64,000 nt of DNA, from the NCBI RefSeq assembly GCF_021390335.1, contig NZ_JAJUXK010000007.1, positions 186,001 to 250,000 of the forward strand. The letters are read 5' to 3'. The notes under the pieces were generated by a model, which did not search any database, was not told the origin of the DNA, and saw nothing but the letters and a program-made list of their open reading frames with translations. Shown here one piece after another: positions 53,594-62,760 of the stretch. The stretch is from Dyadobacter sp. CY343. GTDB taxonomy: Bacteria > Bacteroidota > Bacteroidia > Cytophagales > Spirosomataceae. The number at the start of each line of letters is the position of its first letter. Within the stretch, counting starts at the first letter, position 1. Position numbers and translations under genes: made by a program.

Positions 53594-54280
53594 TTATCCC
53601 ACCATCAACTTAAACCCCTCCCCATGCAGGTTCATGATCTGAATAGTCGGGTCTTCACGGAGGTATTTGCGGAGTTTGGTAATGTAAACGTCCATACTTC
53701 TTGCGTTAAAGTACGAATCGTCGCCCCAGATGGTTTTCAATGCAAAGCTGCGGCTGATGGGCTGGTTAAGGTTTTGACAAAATAGCTTGAGCAGCTCGGA
53801 TTCTTTGCTGGTCAGTCTGGCAGATTTCTCATTCGCAGTCAGCTGCTGGTGGCTATAATCGAAAGTGTATTGACCAACAATGAAGATTTTCGTAGCCTCC
53901 TGTGAATCAGGCTGTTTCTTATACCGCCGCAAAATCGCTTCAATGCGGAGGAGCAATTCTTCGCGGTCAAAAGGCTTGGTCACATAATCATCAGCCCCAG
54001 ACCGAAAACCCTGCATGGTATCTTCCTTCATCGACTTAGCTGTCAGAAAAATGATCGGAACATCGCGCCCGCTCATTCTCACTTCTTTTGCAAGAGAAAA
54101 ACCGTCTTTTTTCGGCATCATCACATCGAATATGCACAGATCATATTCTTTGTCGACAAAACTCTGCCAACCTTTCTGTCCATCAGTAGCAAGATCGGTA
54201 GGGAAGCCTTTATCGGTAAGATATTCCTGAAGCAGCGATCCCAGGTTTGCATCGTCCTCAACTAGTAGCAGGTTGGGCAT
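53594..54280 (-). CDS. OmpR-family response regulator
   Basis: This 228-aa protein has a receiver domain (LLVEDDANLGSLLQEYL, phospho-Asp in DLCIFDVMMPKKDG near residue 53, TAKS near 80, DDYVTKPF with Lys near 103) and a C-terminal winged-helix DNA-binding domain (LTSKESELLKLFCQNLN, ARSMDVYITKLRKYL). No histidine kinase is adjacent, so it is an orphan in this window. It diverges from the hydrolase gene. Confidence 0.92.
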   Translation of the reverse strand: MPNLLLVEDDANLGSLLQEYLTDKGFPTDLATDGQKGWQSFVDKEYDLCIFDVMMPKKDGFSLAKEVRMSGRDVPIIFLTAKSMKEDTMQGFRSGADDYVTKPFDREELLLRIEAILRRYKKQPDSQEATKIFIVGQYTFDYSHQQLTANEKSARLTSKESELLKLFCQNLNQPISRSFALKTIWGDDSYFNARSMDVYITKLRKYLREDPTIQIMNLHGEGFKLMVG

Positions 54281-54304
54281 AGAAAGGATATTAGATTATG
54301 TTTG
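54273..54304 (+). promoter_or_regulatory. Promoter of the alpha/beta hydrolase gene
   Basis: TTG at 54273-54275 and TATGTTTG at 54297-54304 are 21 bp apart, an ideal Bacteroidota promoter 38 bp before the start codon. The -33 element lies in the 5' end of the response regulator gene. Confidence 0.55.
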
Positions 54305-54341
54305 CAAGATAGTATTGATAAACCTTCTTAGCTCATAAAAA

Positions 54342-55382
54342 ATGTTAAAACTTCTGGTGTCGTTGATCGTGATTTTTGTCATTTTGGGAATCGCGTATTA
54401 TGCCGGGCCAAAGGTGCCGGAGGCGCGCCTGACTCCCGTTTTACCTACCGTAAACAGTGACCTCGCAAAGCTTGAACAGGAAGTAATACAATCTGAAAAA
54501 GCGACTGCGCTGCTTAAAAATGACAATGAAGCGCGCATTATCTGGGCAGATAGTACGAAGAAGGAAAAAACACCTTACAGTATAGTATATATCCACGGTT
54601 TTGGAGCGAGCTGGGCGGAAGGCGACCCGATACATAAAGATCTCGCAAAAAAATACGGGGCGAACCTGTACCTCTCCCGCATGCACGACGCAGGTATCAA
54701 TGATCCCAATGCATTCGACGACCTTACCCCGAATAACTTCCTGGCCGGAGCAAAAAGGGCGCTGGCAATTGGCAAAGTACTGGGTGACAGTGTGATCGTA
54801 ATAGGCACCTCTGCGGGCGGACTGTTATCGGTTTACCTGGCTTCCACTCACCCTGAGATTAAAGGACTGGTTCTGTATTCTCCCTGCATGGAAGTAGCCA
54901 ATCCGAGCCTGAAACTCATCACCGGGCCCTGGGGAAAGCAGATTTTGAACCAGGTAATGGGCGAACACAATACTTCGAAAGATTCAATTCCAGCGCACGC
55001 GCAGTTCTGGCTGCAAGGCTATAATTCCAATGGGCTCGTCACTTTGCAGCAAATGATGGACGTGATTTCGCGCCGCGAAGTGTATGAGCGCATCAAAATC
55101 CCCGTTTTTGTAGGGTATTATTTTAAAAACGACAAAGAACAGGATCAGGTAGTGTCTGTTGCGGCTATTCAAAAAATGTTTCCGCTGCTCGGTACGCCCG
55201 ATAACCTTAAAGTTGAAAAGGCATTTCCGGAAAGCGGCGATCACGTGATCGCTTCCAGACTGCGGTCGAAAGATGTGAGAGGCGTGTACGAAGCTACCGA
55301 TCAGTTTTTTATGGAAAAGCTGCTTATGAAACCGGTGGAAGGAGCAACAACTCAGCATAGTACTGTGAGTTGGGCAGACTAA
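54342..55382 (+). CDS. Alpha/beta hydrolase with N-terminal membrane anchor
   Basis: This 346-aa protein starts with a hydrophobic anchor (KLLVSLIVIFVILGIAYYAG) and has the alpha/beta-hydrolase fold: oxyanion region YIHGFGASWAEGD near residue 84, nucleophile elbow VIGTSAGGLLSVYLAS near 155 (Ser), and a late His in GDHVIASRL near 302. Its substrate is unknown; the lid is long. It would face the periplasm. Confidence 0.82.
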   Translation: MLKLLVSLIVIFVILGIAYYAGPKVPEARLTPVLPTVNSDLAKLEQEVIQSEKATALLKNDNEARIIWADSTKKEKTPYSIVYIHGFGASWAEGDPIHKDLAKKYGANLYLSRMHDAGINDPNAFDDLTPNNFLAGAKRALAIGKVLGDSVIVIGTSAGGLLSVYLASTHPEIKGLVLYSPCMEVANPSLKLITGPWGKQILNQVMGEHNTSKDSIPAHAQFWLQGYNSNGLVTLQQMMDVISRREVYERIKIPVFVGYYFKNDKEQDQVVSVAAIQKMFPLLGTPDNLKVEKAFPESGDHVIASRLRSKDVRGVYEATDQFFMEKLLMKPVEGATTQHSTVSWAD

Positions 55383-55462
55383 ATTCTGGCAAACCCGTCA
55401 AAAATTATTTACTTTACCGCCTCAAACGGACTTATCCTAATTAATCAATAGAAAAGGAAAAC

Positions 55463-56284
55463 ATGGCTTACGGTTTATTAAAAGGAAAAAGAGGAATTAT
55501 TTCAGGCGCATTGGACGAAAATTCGATCGCGTGGAAAGTAGCCCTGAAAGCAAAAGAAGAAGGCGCTACATTCACATTGACAAACGCTCCGATCGCTATG
55601 CGTATGGGCGCGATCAATGATCTGGCCAAACAATGCGATGCTGAAATCATTCCTGCCGACGCCACATCTGTTGAGGATATCGAAAATCTATTTTCCAAAT
55701 CGACCGAAATTCTGGGCGGTAAAATTGACTTTGTCCTGCATTCGATCGGTATGTCGCTGAACGTGAGAAAAGGCAAAGAATATGGTGATCTGAACTACGA
55801 ATGGTTTCAAAAAGGTCTTGATATCTCTGCGCTTTCTCTGCATAAATTTTTGCAGGTTGCTGAAAAACAAGATGCACTAAATGACTGGGGATCGGTTGTG
55901 GCATTATCCTACATTGCAGCCCAGCGTACGTACTCTTTTTATAATGATATGGCTGAGGCAAAAGCATTGCTGGAAAGCATTGCGCGCAGCTACGGTTACC
56001 GTTACGGCAAGTCTAAAAATGTCCGCGTAAATACCATTTCCCAATCGCCTACCAAGACAAAAGCTGGTTCAGGAATCGCTGGTTTCGATGCATTTTACGA
56101 GTTTGCAGATAAAATGAGCCCGCTTGGAAACGCTTCTGCCGATGATTGCGCGAATTATGCGATCACATTGTTCTCCGATCTGACGCGCTATGTAACCATG
56201 CAAAACCTGTATCACGACGGCGGTTACTCGTCGACTGGTATCTCGGAAGAACTGGTTACCATGATCCAGGATCAACATAAGTAA
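55463..56284 (+). CDS. fabI: Enoyl-ACP reductase FabI
   Basis: This 273-aa SDR enzyme reduces enoyl-ACP in fatty acid elongation. KGKRGIISGALDENSIAWKVALKAKEEGA at the N-terminus binds NAD(H), and HSIGMSLN near residue 94 and the catalytic SFYNDMAEAKALLE near 157 (Tyr-x6-Lys) are present. The C-terminal end (LYHDGGYSSTGIS) is usual. A terminator follows directly. Confidence 0.93.
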   Translation: MAYGLLKGKRGIISGALDENSIAWKVALKAKEEGATFTLTNAPIAMRMGAINDLAKQCDAEIIPADATSVEDIENLFSKSTEILGGKIDFVLHSIGMSLNVRKGKEYGDLNYEWFQKGLDISALSLHKFLQVAEKQDALNDWGSVVALSYIAAQRTYSFYNDMAEAKALLESIARSYGYRYGKSKNVRVNTISQSPTKTKAGSGIAGFDAFYEFADKMSPLGNASADDCANYAITLFSDLTRYVTMQNLYHDGGYSSTGISEELVTMIQDQHK

Positions 56285-56316
56285 GGAATTCTAGAATAGC
56301 ATTCAGAAATAAAACA

Positions 56317-56350
56317 CCCTTCAAGGCACACGTTTTGAAGGGCTTTCTGT
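56317..56350 (+). terminator. Terminator after fabI
   Basis: CCCTTCAA (56317-56324) pairs with TTGAAGGG (56335-56342) and is followed by CTTTCTGTTTTT. Confidence 0.78.
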
Positions 56351-56437
56351 TTTTGGGTAAAATATTTAACCGTTGCTCCCGTTTGCCGTTGTGTGCTATT
56401 TATGAACAGATTAGTTTAGCCAAAATAAAAAAGCCCC

Positions 56438-57226
56438 ATGAAACCTCAGCAGAATCAGTTCTCCAAGTCTCTCTCATTTCTAACATTACTAAGTTTTCTG
56501 TTTTCGTGCGGCTCTGAAAAAGAAACTGCCCAGGCGGTACCTGACGCGCCGATCTATACGCTGGTTTTTCTGGACAAAACGCAAAGCGTGCACATTGATA
56601 AAAACTATGTAAACGACAAATATCGCCAGGCGCTGACCGATATTGTGGAAACCAATATGCGAAATAAAGGCGATAAGCTGGAAGTGTATTTTATTCACGA
56701 AAATACTTCAAAAGCAAGAGCACTATCGCTGACTGTGAGGACCGAAAAAGACAATATAGAAGGTGTGAATGCGACTGACCGTGAGGGAATTGAGACAGCT
56801 TTTCAACTCTCACTTCAAAAAGAAAAGGGTATATACCTGAGACAGTTGCTCGCCAAATTGAATCAGCAGAATACGGGCGCTTCGAATCAATCCACAGATA
56901 TTTGGGCGAGCTTGCCGGTGATCGCAAAAGCTGGCGAAAGCGGCTCGGAGGTAAAGGTTTATTATTTCAGCGATATGGTAGAAAGTGTCAAAGGCGCTGA
57001 TCGCAGAGACTTTCATATCAAACCTCCAAAGAACGATTCAGAAGCCGAAGCTGATGCAAAAGCTGATACCAAGAAGTTGGATCAATACGCAATTGGTTCG
57101 CCGCAGGTGACGATCGTCTCGCCTTTCGAACCCACTGCATCCACCAAAGAAAACAACCCCCACGTAACGCATTACTGGCAGACACTATTTCAGGAATTGG
57201 GTGGAGTAAGTGTAGAGGAACTTTGA
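56438..57226 (+). CDS. Uncharacterised lipoprotein, von Willebrand A-like
   Basis: This 262-aa protein has a lipobox (LLSFLFSCGSE, Cys near residue 24). The core begins YTLVFLDKTQSV, where D-x-T-x-S resembles a MIDAS motif, and a later strand VKVYYFSDMVESV resembles the vWA acidic-strand stretch. A vWA-type adhesion or scaffolding role is a weak inference. The C-terminal half is charged (SEAEADAKADTKKLD) and likely disordered. It converges with the Uma2 gene. Confidence 0.65.
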   Translation: MKPQQNQFSKSLSFLTLLSFLFSCGSEKETAQAVPDAPIYTLVFLDKTQSVHIDKNYVNDKYRQALTDIVETNMRNKGDKLEVYFIHENTSKARALSLTVRTEKDNIEGVNATDREGIETAFQLSLQKEKGIYLRQLLAKLNQQNTGASNQSTDIWASLPVIAKAGESGSEVKVYYFSDMVESVKGADRRDFHIKPPKNDSEAEADAKADTKKLDQYAIGSPQVTIVSPFEPTASTKENNPHVTHYWQTLFQELGGVSVEEL

Positions 57227-57240
57227 GTTTTTCAGAAAAT

Positions 57241-57930
57241 CTAAAACTGCCTAATTGCGTTTAGGTTTTCCTCTTCATTGAATATTGCCCGAACTGGGAT
57301 TTGAAAGCCGGGAATTGCGAAGCTGGTTACAGTCCCGTCACCGGATTTGAGTACTAATTCGTATTCTTCTCCATTTAAATGATATTGTTCCAAAGTCTCG
57401 TGCTCCGGATCAATAATCCAATATTCTTCTACGGAATGTGCTTGATAATCTTTAAACTTTACGCCTTTATCACGCCGCTCGGTAGAAGGTGAAACAATCT
57501 CTACCACAAAATCTGGTGACGGAAAAAGGGTTTGATCCTTTCCAAAATTGATAGATTTTTCCTTTCTAAAAAAGCAAATATCCGGCTCATAGTCATTGCG
57601 ACTGAGCGTAATCATGATCTTCTCAATACCAACGAAGCCTAGGTCGTTTTTGCCGACATAAATACTTAGCGCCCGTGAAAGCATGCTTGTCGCGAAGTTG
57701 TGACCCAGTTTCACAGGAGAATGCACAACGATCTCACCATTGATAAATTCGATCTTTTCGTCTTCCGTGATGTCGTTGTAAAACTTGGCCCGCCGCTCCC
57801 GTTCACTATTTAGAACGTCGGTCACAGCTTGAACCACAAAGTACGCATCCGGCTCATTGAGAATATCTGACACAATCCGCTTGCCCATTTCCGTTTTTAA
57901 AATTGGTCTTTCCAAAAGTTGTGTTTCCAA
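57241..57930 (-). CDS. Uma2 family endonuclease (DUF820)
   Basis: This 229-aa protein is of the Uma2/DUF820 restriction-endonuclease-like fold. IEFINGEIVVHSPVKLGHNFATSML near residue 61 and PDICFFRKEK near 124 precede the PD-(D/E)xK core PDFVVEIVSPSTERRDKGVKFKDYQAHSVEEYWIIDPEHETLE near 144-184 (D, E, K). Function in cells is unsettled; these genes are often multicopy. Confidence 0.88.
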   Translation of the reverse strand: METQLLERPILKTEMGKRIVSDILNEPDAYFVVQAVTDVLNSERERRAKFYNDITEDEKIEFINGEIVVHSPVKLGHNFATSMLSRALSIYVGKNDLGFVGIEKIMITLSRNDYEPDICFFRKEKSINFGKDQTLFPSPDFVVEIVSPSTERRDKGVKFKDYQAHSVEEYWIIDPEHETLEQYHLNGEEYELVLKSGDGTVTSFAIPGFQIPVRAIFNEEENLNAIRQF

Positions 57931-57974
57931 ATTTAACGAATTTAAAGTTTAAAAAATTTACCAACTATTCATTG

Positions 57975-59516
57975 TCACCCAGCCCAATTCTCACGGTCTA
58001 AACTCCGGTATTGGATCGCTTCGGCGAGGTGTTCTACTTTAATTTCGTCGCTGTCAGCAAGGTCGGCGATGGTGCGGGACACTTTTAATATGCGGTCGTA
58101 AGCCCGGGCAGAAAGGCCCAGTCGTTCCATTGCTTTGCGTAAAAGTGCTTTACCAGCTTCCTGGATCACACAAATTTCCTTTACCATTTCCGGCGTCATC
58201 ATCGCATTGGAATAGATCTCTTTTTTATCCTTAAAACGTTCCGTCTGTTTTTGCCTCGCACGAATCACGCGCTCACGGATTTCGGCACTGCTTTCTGATT
58301 TGCGGGTAGAGGCGATTTGATCAAAAGACACGGGCGTCACTTCCACGTGCAGGTCGATCCGGTCGAGTAGCGGGCCGCTGATCTTGTTCAGGTACTTTTG
58401 CACCATGCCCGGGCCGCAAACGCATTGCTTTTCCGGGTGATTATAGTAACCGCAGGGACAAGGGTTCATACTGGCGATGAGCATGAAGTTTGCCGGAAAT
58501 TCAACGGCCATTTTTGCACGGGAAATAGTTACTTTCCGCTCTTCCAGCGGCTGCCTCATCACTTCCAGCACCGACCTTTTGAACTCCGGTAGCTCATCCA
58601 GAAAAAGCACCCCATTATGCGCCAGCGAAATCTCGCCGGGCTGCGGGTAACTTCCGCCTCCCACCAGCGCCACGTCGCTGATCGAATGGTGCGGCGCACG
58701 GAAAGGTCGCCGCGAAACGAGCGTTGCGCGCTTGCCGAGCTTGCCCGCTACCGAATGTATTTTGGTGGTTTCAAGCGCTTCCGGCAGACTTAGGGGAGGC
58801 AGAATACCCGGAATCCGCTTCGCCAGCATCGTTTTCCCGGAACCCGGCGGACCGATCATAATCGCGTTATGCCCGCCCGCAGCTGCTATTTCGAGTGCGC
58901 GCTTGATATTCTCCTGACCCTGAACATGTTCGAAATCAGCATCATATTCATTTTGTGTAGCAAAGAACAAATCGCGCGTATCAACTTTCACCGGATCTAT
59001 ATTGAGTTTCCCCTCAAAAAAAGCGATTGCGTCCGGCAACGTTTCTACCGGAATAACGTCAATATTATTGACGATCGCAGCTTCGTGCGCATTTTCGGCA
59101 GGTAATATTAAACCCTTAAAACCTTGCTTTCGCGCTTCGATCGCAATAGGCAGCACGCCTTTGATCGGGCGCAAAATTCCGTCGAGGGAAAGTTCTCCGA
59201 GGATAATATAGTCTTCGAGACTGCGCTCACAGGTAAGCTGCTCCGATGTATAGAGCGTGCATAGCGCAATAGGCAGGTCGTAAGCGGATCCTTCCTTGCG
59301 GATATCAGCCGGCGCAAGGTTAACCACAAGCTTTTGCCGCGGCATTTTATAGCCAAAATATTTAAGGGAAGCTTCTACCCGCTGCTGGCTTTCTTTAACC
59401 GCACTGTCCGCTAGCCCAACCATAAAAAACCCAAGTCCCTGACCTACATTCACTTCAATCGTGATGATGGTCGCATCGACGCCAAATACAGCGCTTCCGT
59501 AAGTTTTCGCTAACAT
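57975..59516 (-). CDS. YifB/ComM family Mg-chelatase-like AAA ATPase
   Basis: This 513-aa protein has an N-terminal Lon-protease-like (ChlI) domain (to about 190; VNLAPADIRKEGSAYDLPIAL) and a Mg-chelatase-like AAA core with Walker A GPPGSGKTMLAKRIPGILP near residue 218, FRAPHHSISDVALVGGG, Walker B LFLDELPEF near 303 and the zinc-like NPCPCGYYNHPEKQCVC near 350. ComM is a branch-migration helicase in transformation. ComF is also in this window. Confidence 0.9.
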   Translation of the reverse strand: MLAKTYGSAVFGVDATIITIEVNVGQGLGFFMVGLADSAVKESQQRVEASLKYFGYKMPRQKLVVNLAPADIRKEGSAYDLPIALCTLYTSEQLTCERSLEDYIILGELSLDGILRPIKGVLPIAIEARKQGFKGLILPAENAHEAAIVNNIDVIPVETLPDAIAFFEGKLNIDPVKVDTRDLFFATQNEYDADFEHVQGQENIKRALEIAAAGGHNAIMIGPPGSGKTMLAKRIPGILPPLSLPEALETTKIHSVAGKLGKRATLVSRRPFRAPHHSISDVALVGGGSYPQPGEISLAHNGVLFLDELPEFKRSVLEVMRQPLEERKVTISRAKMAVEFPANFMLIASMNPCPCGYYNHPEKQCVCGPGMVQKYLNKISGPLLDRIDLHVEVTPVSFDQIASTRKSESSAEIRERVIRARQKQTERFKDKKEIYSNAMMTPEMVKEICVIQEAGKALLRKAMERLGLSARAYDRILKVSRTIADLADSDEIKVEHLAEAIQYRSLDRENWAG

Positions 59517-59692
59517 GTGTGTGTAATTAGGATAAAATTGAAATTGGTCTTCGGCAAAAATAGCAGGAAATCGACGACACTTTCAATGGAAAACCCGCTC
59601 GCCTGGGTACCAGACAAGGCTGAAAGCTGCAAAGACAGTTTACAGTATGGAATCAGTTTCCGTATGAAAGATTTGGGTTATCCTGCGGTTTG

Positions 59693-60541
59693 CTACTCGA
59701 CCACCGCTGATACGCAAATATAGGTTGGAATAATGCCGGTGGATCTGATACGTACCTCGGCATCTTCCGCCTGGGTGTTACCAGTGAGCACAAGCGCAGT
59801 ATCCAGACCAAATTTGTTACCGCCCAGAATGTCAGTATGCAGCGTATCACCCACCATTAAAATATCCCTTTTGCTGACATTGGGATAGTTTTTAATGTGC
59901 TGGTAGGCAAAAATAAACATTTGCGGATCGGGTTTTCCGAAGCGGATGAATTGCCGGCCGATCGTATCCTCGATCATTTTGGCCAATGCACCCACAGCGA
60001 TGGAAAGCCGGCTTTTTGATGCGGGATAAGTCTTGTCAGTATTGGCGACGATCACCGGAATATTACGTTTCCGGAGCAGATTAAGCGTTTTTGTCAAATC
60101 AGTATTCCAGTCAAAACCTTCATCGTCCATAAAAACGAGTGCATTGATGTTATGCGCATCATCGAGATTCACTTCGCGAATGGAAATGGTTTTAAGGCCC
60201 AGGGTTTCAATATAATGTGCCGAATTATCGGTACCAATATAAGCCACCAAACCCTCGCGAAATTTGTAATCCAGATACTCGCGTGCAAGCATTCCCGAGG
60301 AAATGATCCGGTCGGCGGTAACGTCAGTAATGCCCATTTTCAGATAAGAATCCGCCAACTGCTCGGGGCTGCGCGACGCGTCGTTAGTTACGACGTAAAA
60401 ATCTTTTCCATATTCATTGAGGTAGGCAAATGTCTTTTCAATTCCCGGAATCAGTCCGTTGTATGTTTTTAAAACTCCGAAAGCATCGAAGAAAATGACG
60501 TCGTATTTAGAGATTACAGATTTAAAATTATCGAGAACCAT
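59693..60541 (-). CDS. HAD superfamily protein, subclass IIA
   Basis: This 282-aa protein has motif I KYDVIFFDAFGVLKTYNGLIPG near residue 15, motif II near VVTNDASRS (about 50), and motif III IRFGKPDPQMF and VGDTLHTDILGGNKFG near 235. The second acidic residue of motif I (DxD) is Phe, which occurs in one subgroup of the family, so normal phosphatase chemistry may be altered. ATG at 60541 (MVLDNFKS) is used; an upstream ATG at 60571 adds ten non-family residues. It is 36 bp after the kinase-like gene, the likely operon partner. Confidence 0.82.
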   Translation of the reverse strand: MVLDNFKSVISKYDVIFFDAFGVLKTYNGLIPGIEKTFAYLNEYGKDFYVVTNDASRSPEQLADSYLKMGITDVTADRIISSGMLAREYLDYKFREGLVAYIGTDNSAHYIETLGLKTISIREVNLDDAHNINALVFMDDEGFDWNTDLTKTLNLLRKRNIPVIVANTDKTYPASKSRLSIAVGALAKMIEDTIGRQFIRFGKPDPQMFIFAYQHIKNYPNVSKRDILMVGDTLHTDILGGNKFGLDTALVLTGNTQAEDAEVRIRSTGIIPTYICVSAVVE

Positions 60542-60577
60542 AGTAAAAAAGTGAAATAAGCAATTGGTCAAAAGACC

Positions 60578-61618
60578 TTAAATATTCAGTTTTCGAAGGA
60601 TAATATCCGCGTCAAAACCTTCAATGGACGGAAAATAAAGTTCGTAAGCTTCCTTTTGCAGCTTGGCGCAATAGGACCTGTGAAAGAAATATTTCCCATA
60701 TTTTATCACATAATTAAGGATAAAAAACCGGTAAGCTTCCTTCATGAACAGTACTTCCCGCTCTGTCAGCGGATATATTTTGTGGTATTCCTGAAGAAAT
60801 AGCAGAAAGCGGTCTTCCGTGAGCGGGCCGATCAGGTAACTGAAAACCGTGCGGTCGCCGACATTGGAACAAACCCGGCTAAAAAAATAAAAGTCCATTA
60901 CGCGTGACGAAACCCTGAACCAGTCGTAGTCCCACCGTGAATAAAATTTCAGGTCGTCGGTAACCGAAAAATTACCAATATTCCAATCTACAAAAACAGG
61001 CATTAAATCGAATCCGCTGACATTCAGCCGCTGGATATTTTTCATAAAAATATCACATTGCTTTTTCAGTATATTGATAAAACCCCGGTGCTCATATTGG
61101 CCGGTATCCGTTTCCAGAATATCCAGCAAATGCTGAATATCAGTTCTCAGGTTTTTGGAAGACTTTGGTATTGAGCGACTTGCCCGGAAACACGCCTGAT
61201 GAAATTTGGCTGTTTCAGCACCCAATTTCCCTATTTGTTCCTCATTTAATCTGCGTGGAAGGCGGTTTGCTGCGCGGATCGGATTGTAAAATACAACCCA
61301 GGTATCCACAAAATCTTCCTGATAACGATATGTGTAAACCTGGTTATTTTTGACCAGCGACCTCGCCAGCAGGTTCTCAAAAGGGTAAAGCAAATTGTTG
61401 GACAAAGCTTGAATAATCCGGTGATCTTCCTTGAAATGTTCGTACTTGCCGAAATACGAAAGCTTGGCGATCACCTTGTCATCATTGTCAAGCGTCACCC
61501 TGAAAACGTGGTTCGTAGACACCATTGCGCTGATATCCTCAACAAACTTCACCCCAATTGAATTGTCAAATCCGGCCCATGCCTTTCTAATAATTCCCGG
61601 ATAATCTTTTAAACGCAT
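60578..61618 (-). CDS. Kinase-like protein of the aminoglycoside/choline kinase fold
   Basis: This 346-aa protein has an N-lobe (FRVTLDNDDKVIAKLSYFG, Lys in a VIAKL strand) and a catalytic-loop-like VFVDWNIGNFSV near residue 205, followed by RWDYDWFRVSSRVMDFYFFSR with a DFG-equivalent Asp. The HGD catalytic pattern is changed to VDWNIGN, with Asp and Asn kept, so activity is uncertain. It may phosphorylate a small molecule. It precedes the HAD gene on the same strand. Confidence 0.7.
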   Translation of the reverse strand: MRLKDYPGIIRKAWAGFDNSIGVKFVEDISAMVSTNHVFRVTLDNDDKVIAKLSYFGKYEHFKEDHRIIQALSNNLLYPFENLLARSLVKNNQVYTYRYQEDFVDTWVVFYNPIRAANRLPRRLNEEQIGKLGAETAKFHQACFRASRSIPKSSKNLRTDIQHLLDILETDTGQYEHRGFINILKKQCDIFMKNIQRLNVSGFDLMPVFVDWNIGNFSVTDDLKFYSRWDYDWFRVSSRVMDFYFFSRVCSNVGDRTVFSYLIGPLTEDRFLLFLQEYHKIYPLTEREVLFMKEAYRFFILNYVIKYGKYFFHRSYCAKLQKEAYELYFPSIEGFDADIILRKLNI

Positions 61619-61776
61619 TGCTTTATTCTCCCTACGCTTTTTAGCGTGTTGATGCTTTTTTTAGTTATTTCAAAATCAGTTTCAAAGGTAGCAACTTCAC
61701 TGCGCGGATTGCGGCTGCGAGACAGGATAAATAAAAAAATAATCCCATATTTTTACAGAAACTTACCTTTTCAATT

Positions 61777-62757
61777 TTGTTTTTCTACTTCTCCCGATTT
61801 CTGGTCCGCCTCGCACTGCCTATTTATCTTAAAAAGCTTTGTGTTTCTAATTTCAACCGGGTTCCCAAAGGAAGTCCGATCCTGATCGCTTCAAATCACC
61901 CTGATTCGTTTTTTGACGCTGTCGTAATCGGTTCTGTGCTGAGGCATCCTATTCATACGCTGACACGCGGCGATGTTTTTAAAAAACCTGCGGCTGCTTT
62001 CTGGTTGCGCCAGATCAAACTGATTCCAGTATTTAGAGGATCGGAAGGCCGTCAATATCTTAAAAATCATGATGTTACCGCGCAGGAAAGTCACGATGCA
62101 TTGAAGAAAAATGATGCAGTAGTCGTATTTTCAGAGGGTATTTGTGTAAATGAATGGCGTTTGCGTCCGCTCGGAAAAGGTACTGCGAGAATGGCCTACA
62201 AAATCTGGTTCGGCGACGATGCATTGCCCGAAATGAAAGTGATTCCAACCGGTGTGAATTATGAAAATTTCAGGGGCTCGGGTAAGCGGGTTGCATTAAA
62301 ATTCGGCAACCCGATCAGTCAGGCAGATATTGTTATGAGCCCCAATGAATATGAAAAGTGGCTGCGCGAATTCAATGAAATCCTGGAAAAGAGAATGAAT
62401 GAAGTGATCCTAACCATCCCGGCAGAATTGCCGGCTCAGGAGCAGAAAAGTATCTTGAATGCCTATTTCAACGAATGCGAGACACCGGATCGCAGCAATA
62501 TCTTATTGAAAGGAATAGGCTGGATCGGACGAATCGTTCATGCACCGCTCTATTCATTTTTCAAGAAAAAAACAGCCCGGCTTACCGGTAAGTCGGTTTT
62601 TTATGATTCTGTTTTGTTTGGAATGCTGATGTACATTTACCCGGCGATCGTCGGAATACTGGCGATAATCCTGGGTGCGTTTGCCGGCTGGCAGGCGGGG
62701 CTCGCATTATTTGTCGCATTGCCCGTGTTGGCCTGGGTGGGAAGTAAATACAGGTAG
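61777..62757 (+). CDS. PlsC-like 1-acylglycerol-3-phosphate O-acyltransferase
   Basis: This 326-aa protein has the acyltransferase motifs: ASNHPDSFFDAVVIG near residue 38 (HxxxxD), PVFRGSEG near 90, and FSEGICVNEWRLRPLGKGTARMA near 125. Two hydrophobic segments (SVLFGMLMYIYPAIVGILAIILG and AGLALFVALPVLAW) anchor the C-terminus. It would acylate lysophospholipid. The start is TTG at 61777; no ATG lies between the upstream in-frame stop at 61732 and that site. Confidence 0.82.
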   Translation: MFFYFSRFLVRLALPIYLKKLCVSNFNRVPKGSPILIASNHPDSFFDAVVIGSVLRHPIHTLTRGDVFKKPAAAFWLRQIKLIPVFRGSEGRQYLKNHDVTAQESHDALKKNDAVVVFSEGICVNEWRLRPLGKGTARMAYKIWFGDDALPEMKVIPTGVNYENFRGSGKRVALKFGNPISQADIVMSPNEYEKWLREFNEILEKRMNEVILTIPAELPAQEQKSILNAYFNECETPDRSNILLKGIGWIGRIVHAPLYSFFKKKTARLTGKSVFYDSVLFGMLMYIYPAIVGILAIILGAFAGWQAGLALFVALPVLAWVGSKYR

Positions 62758-62760
62758 TAA

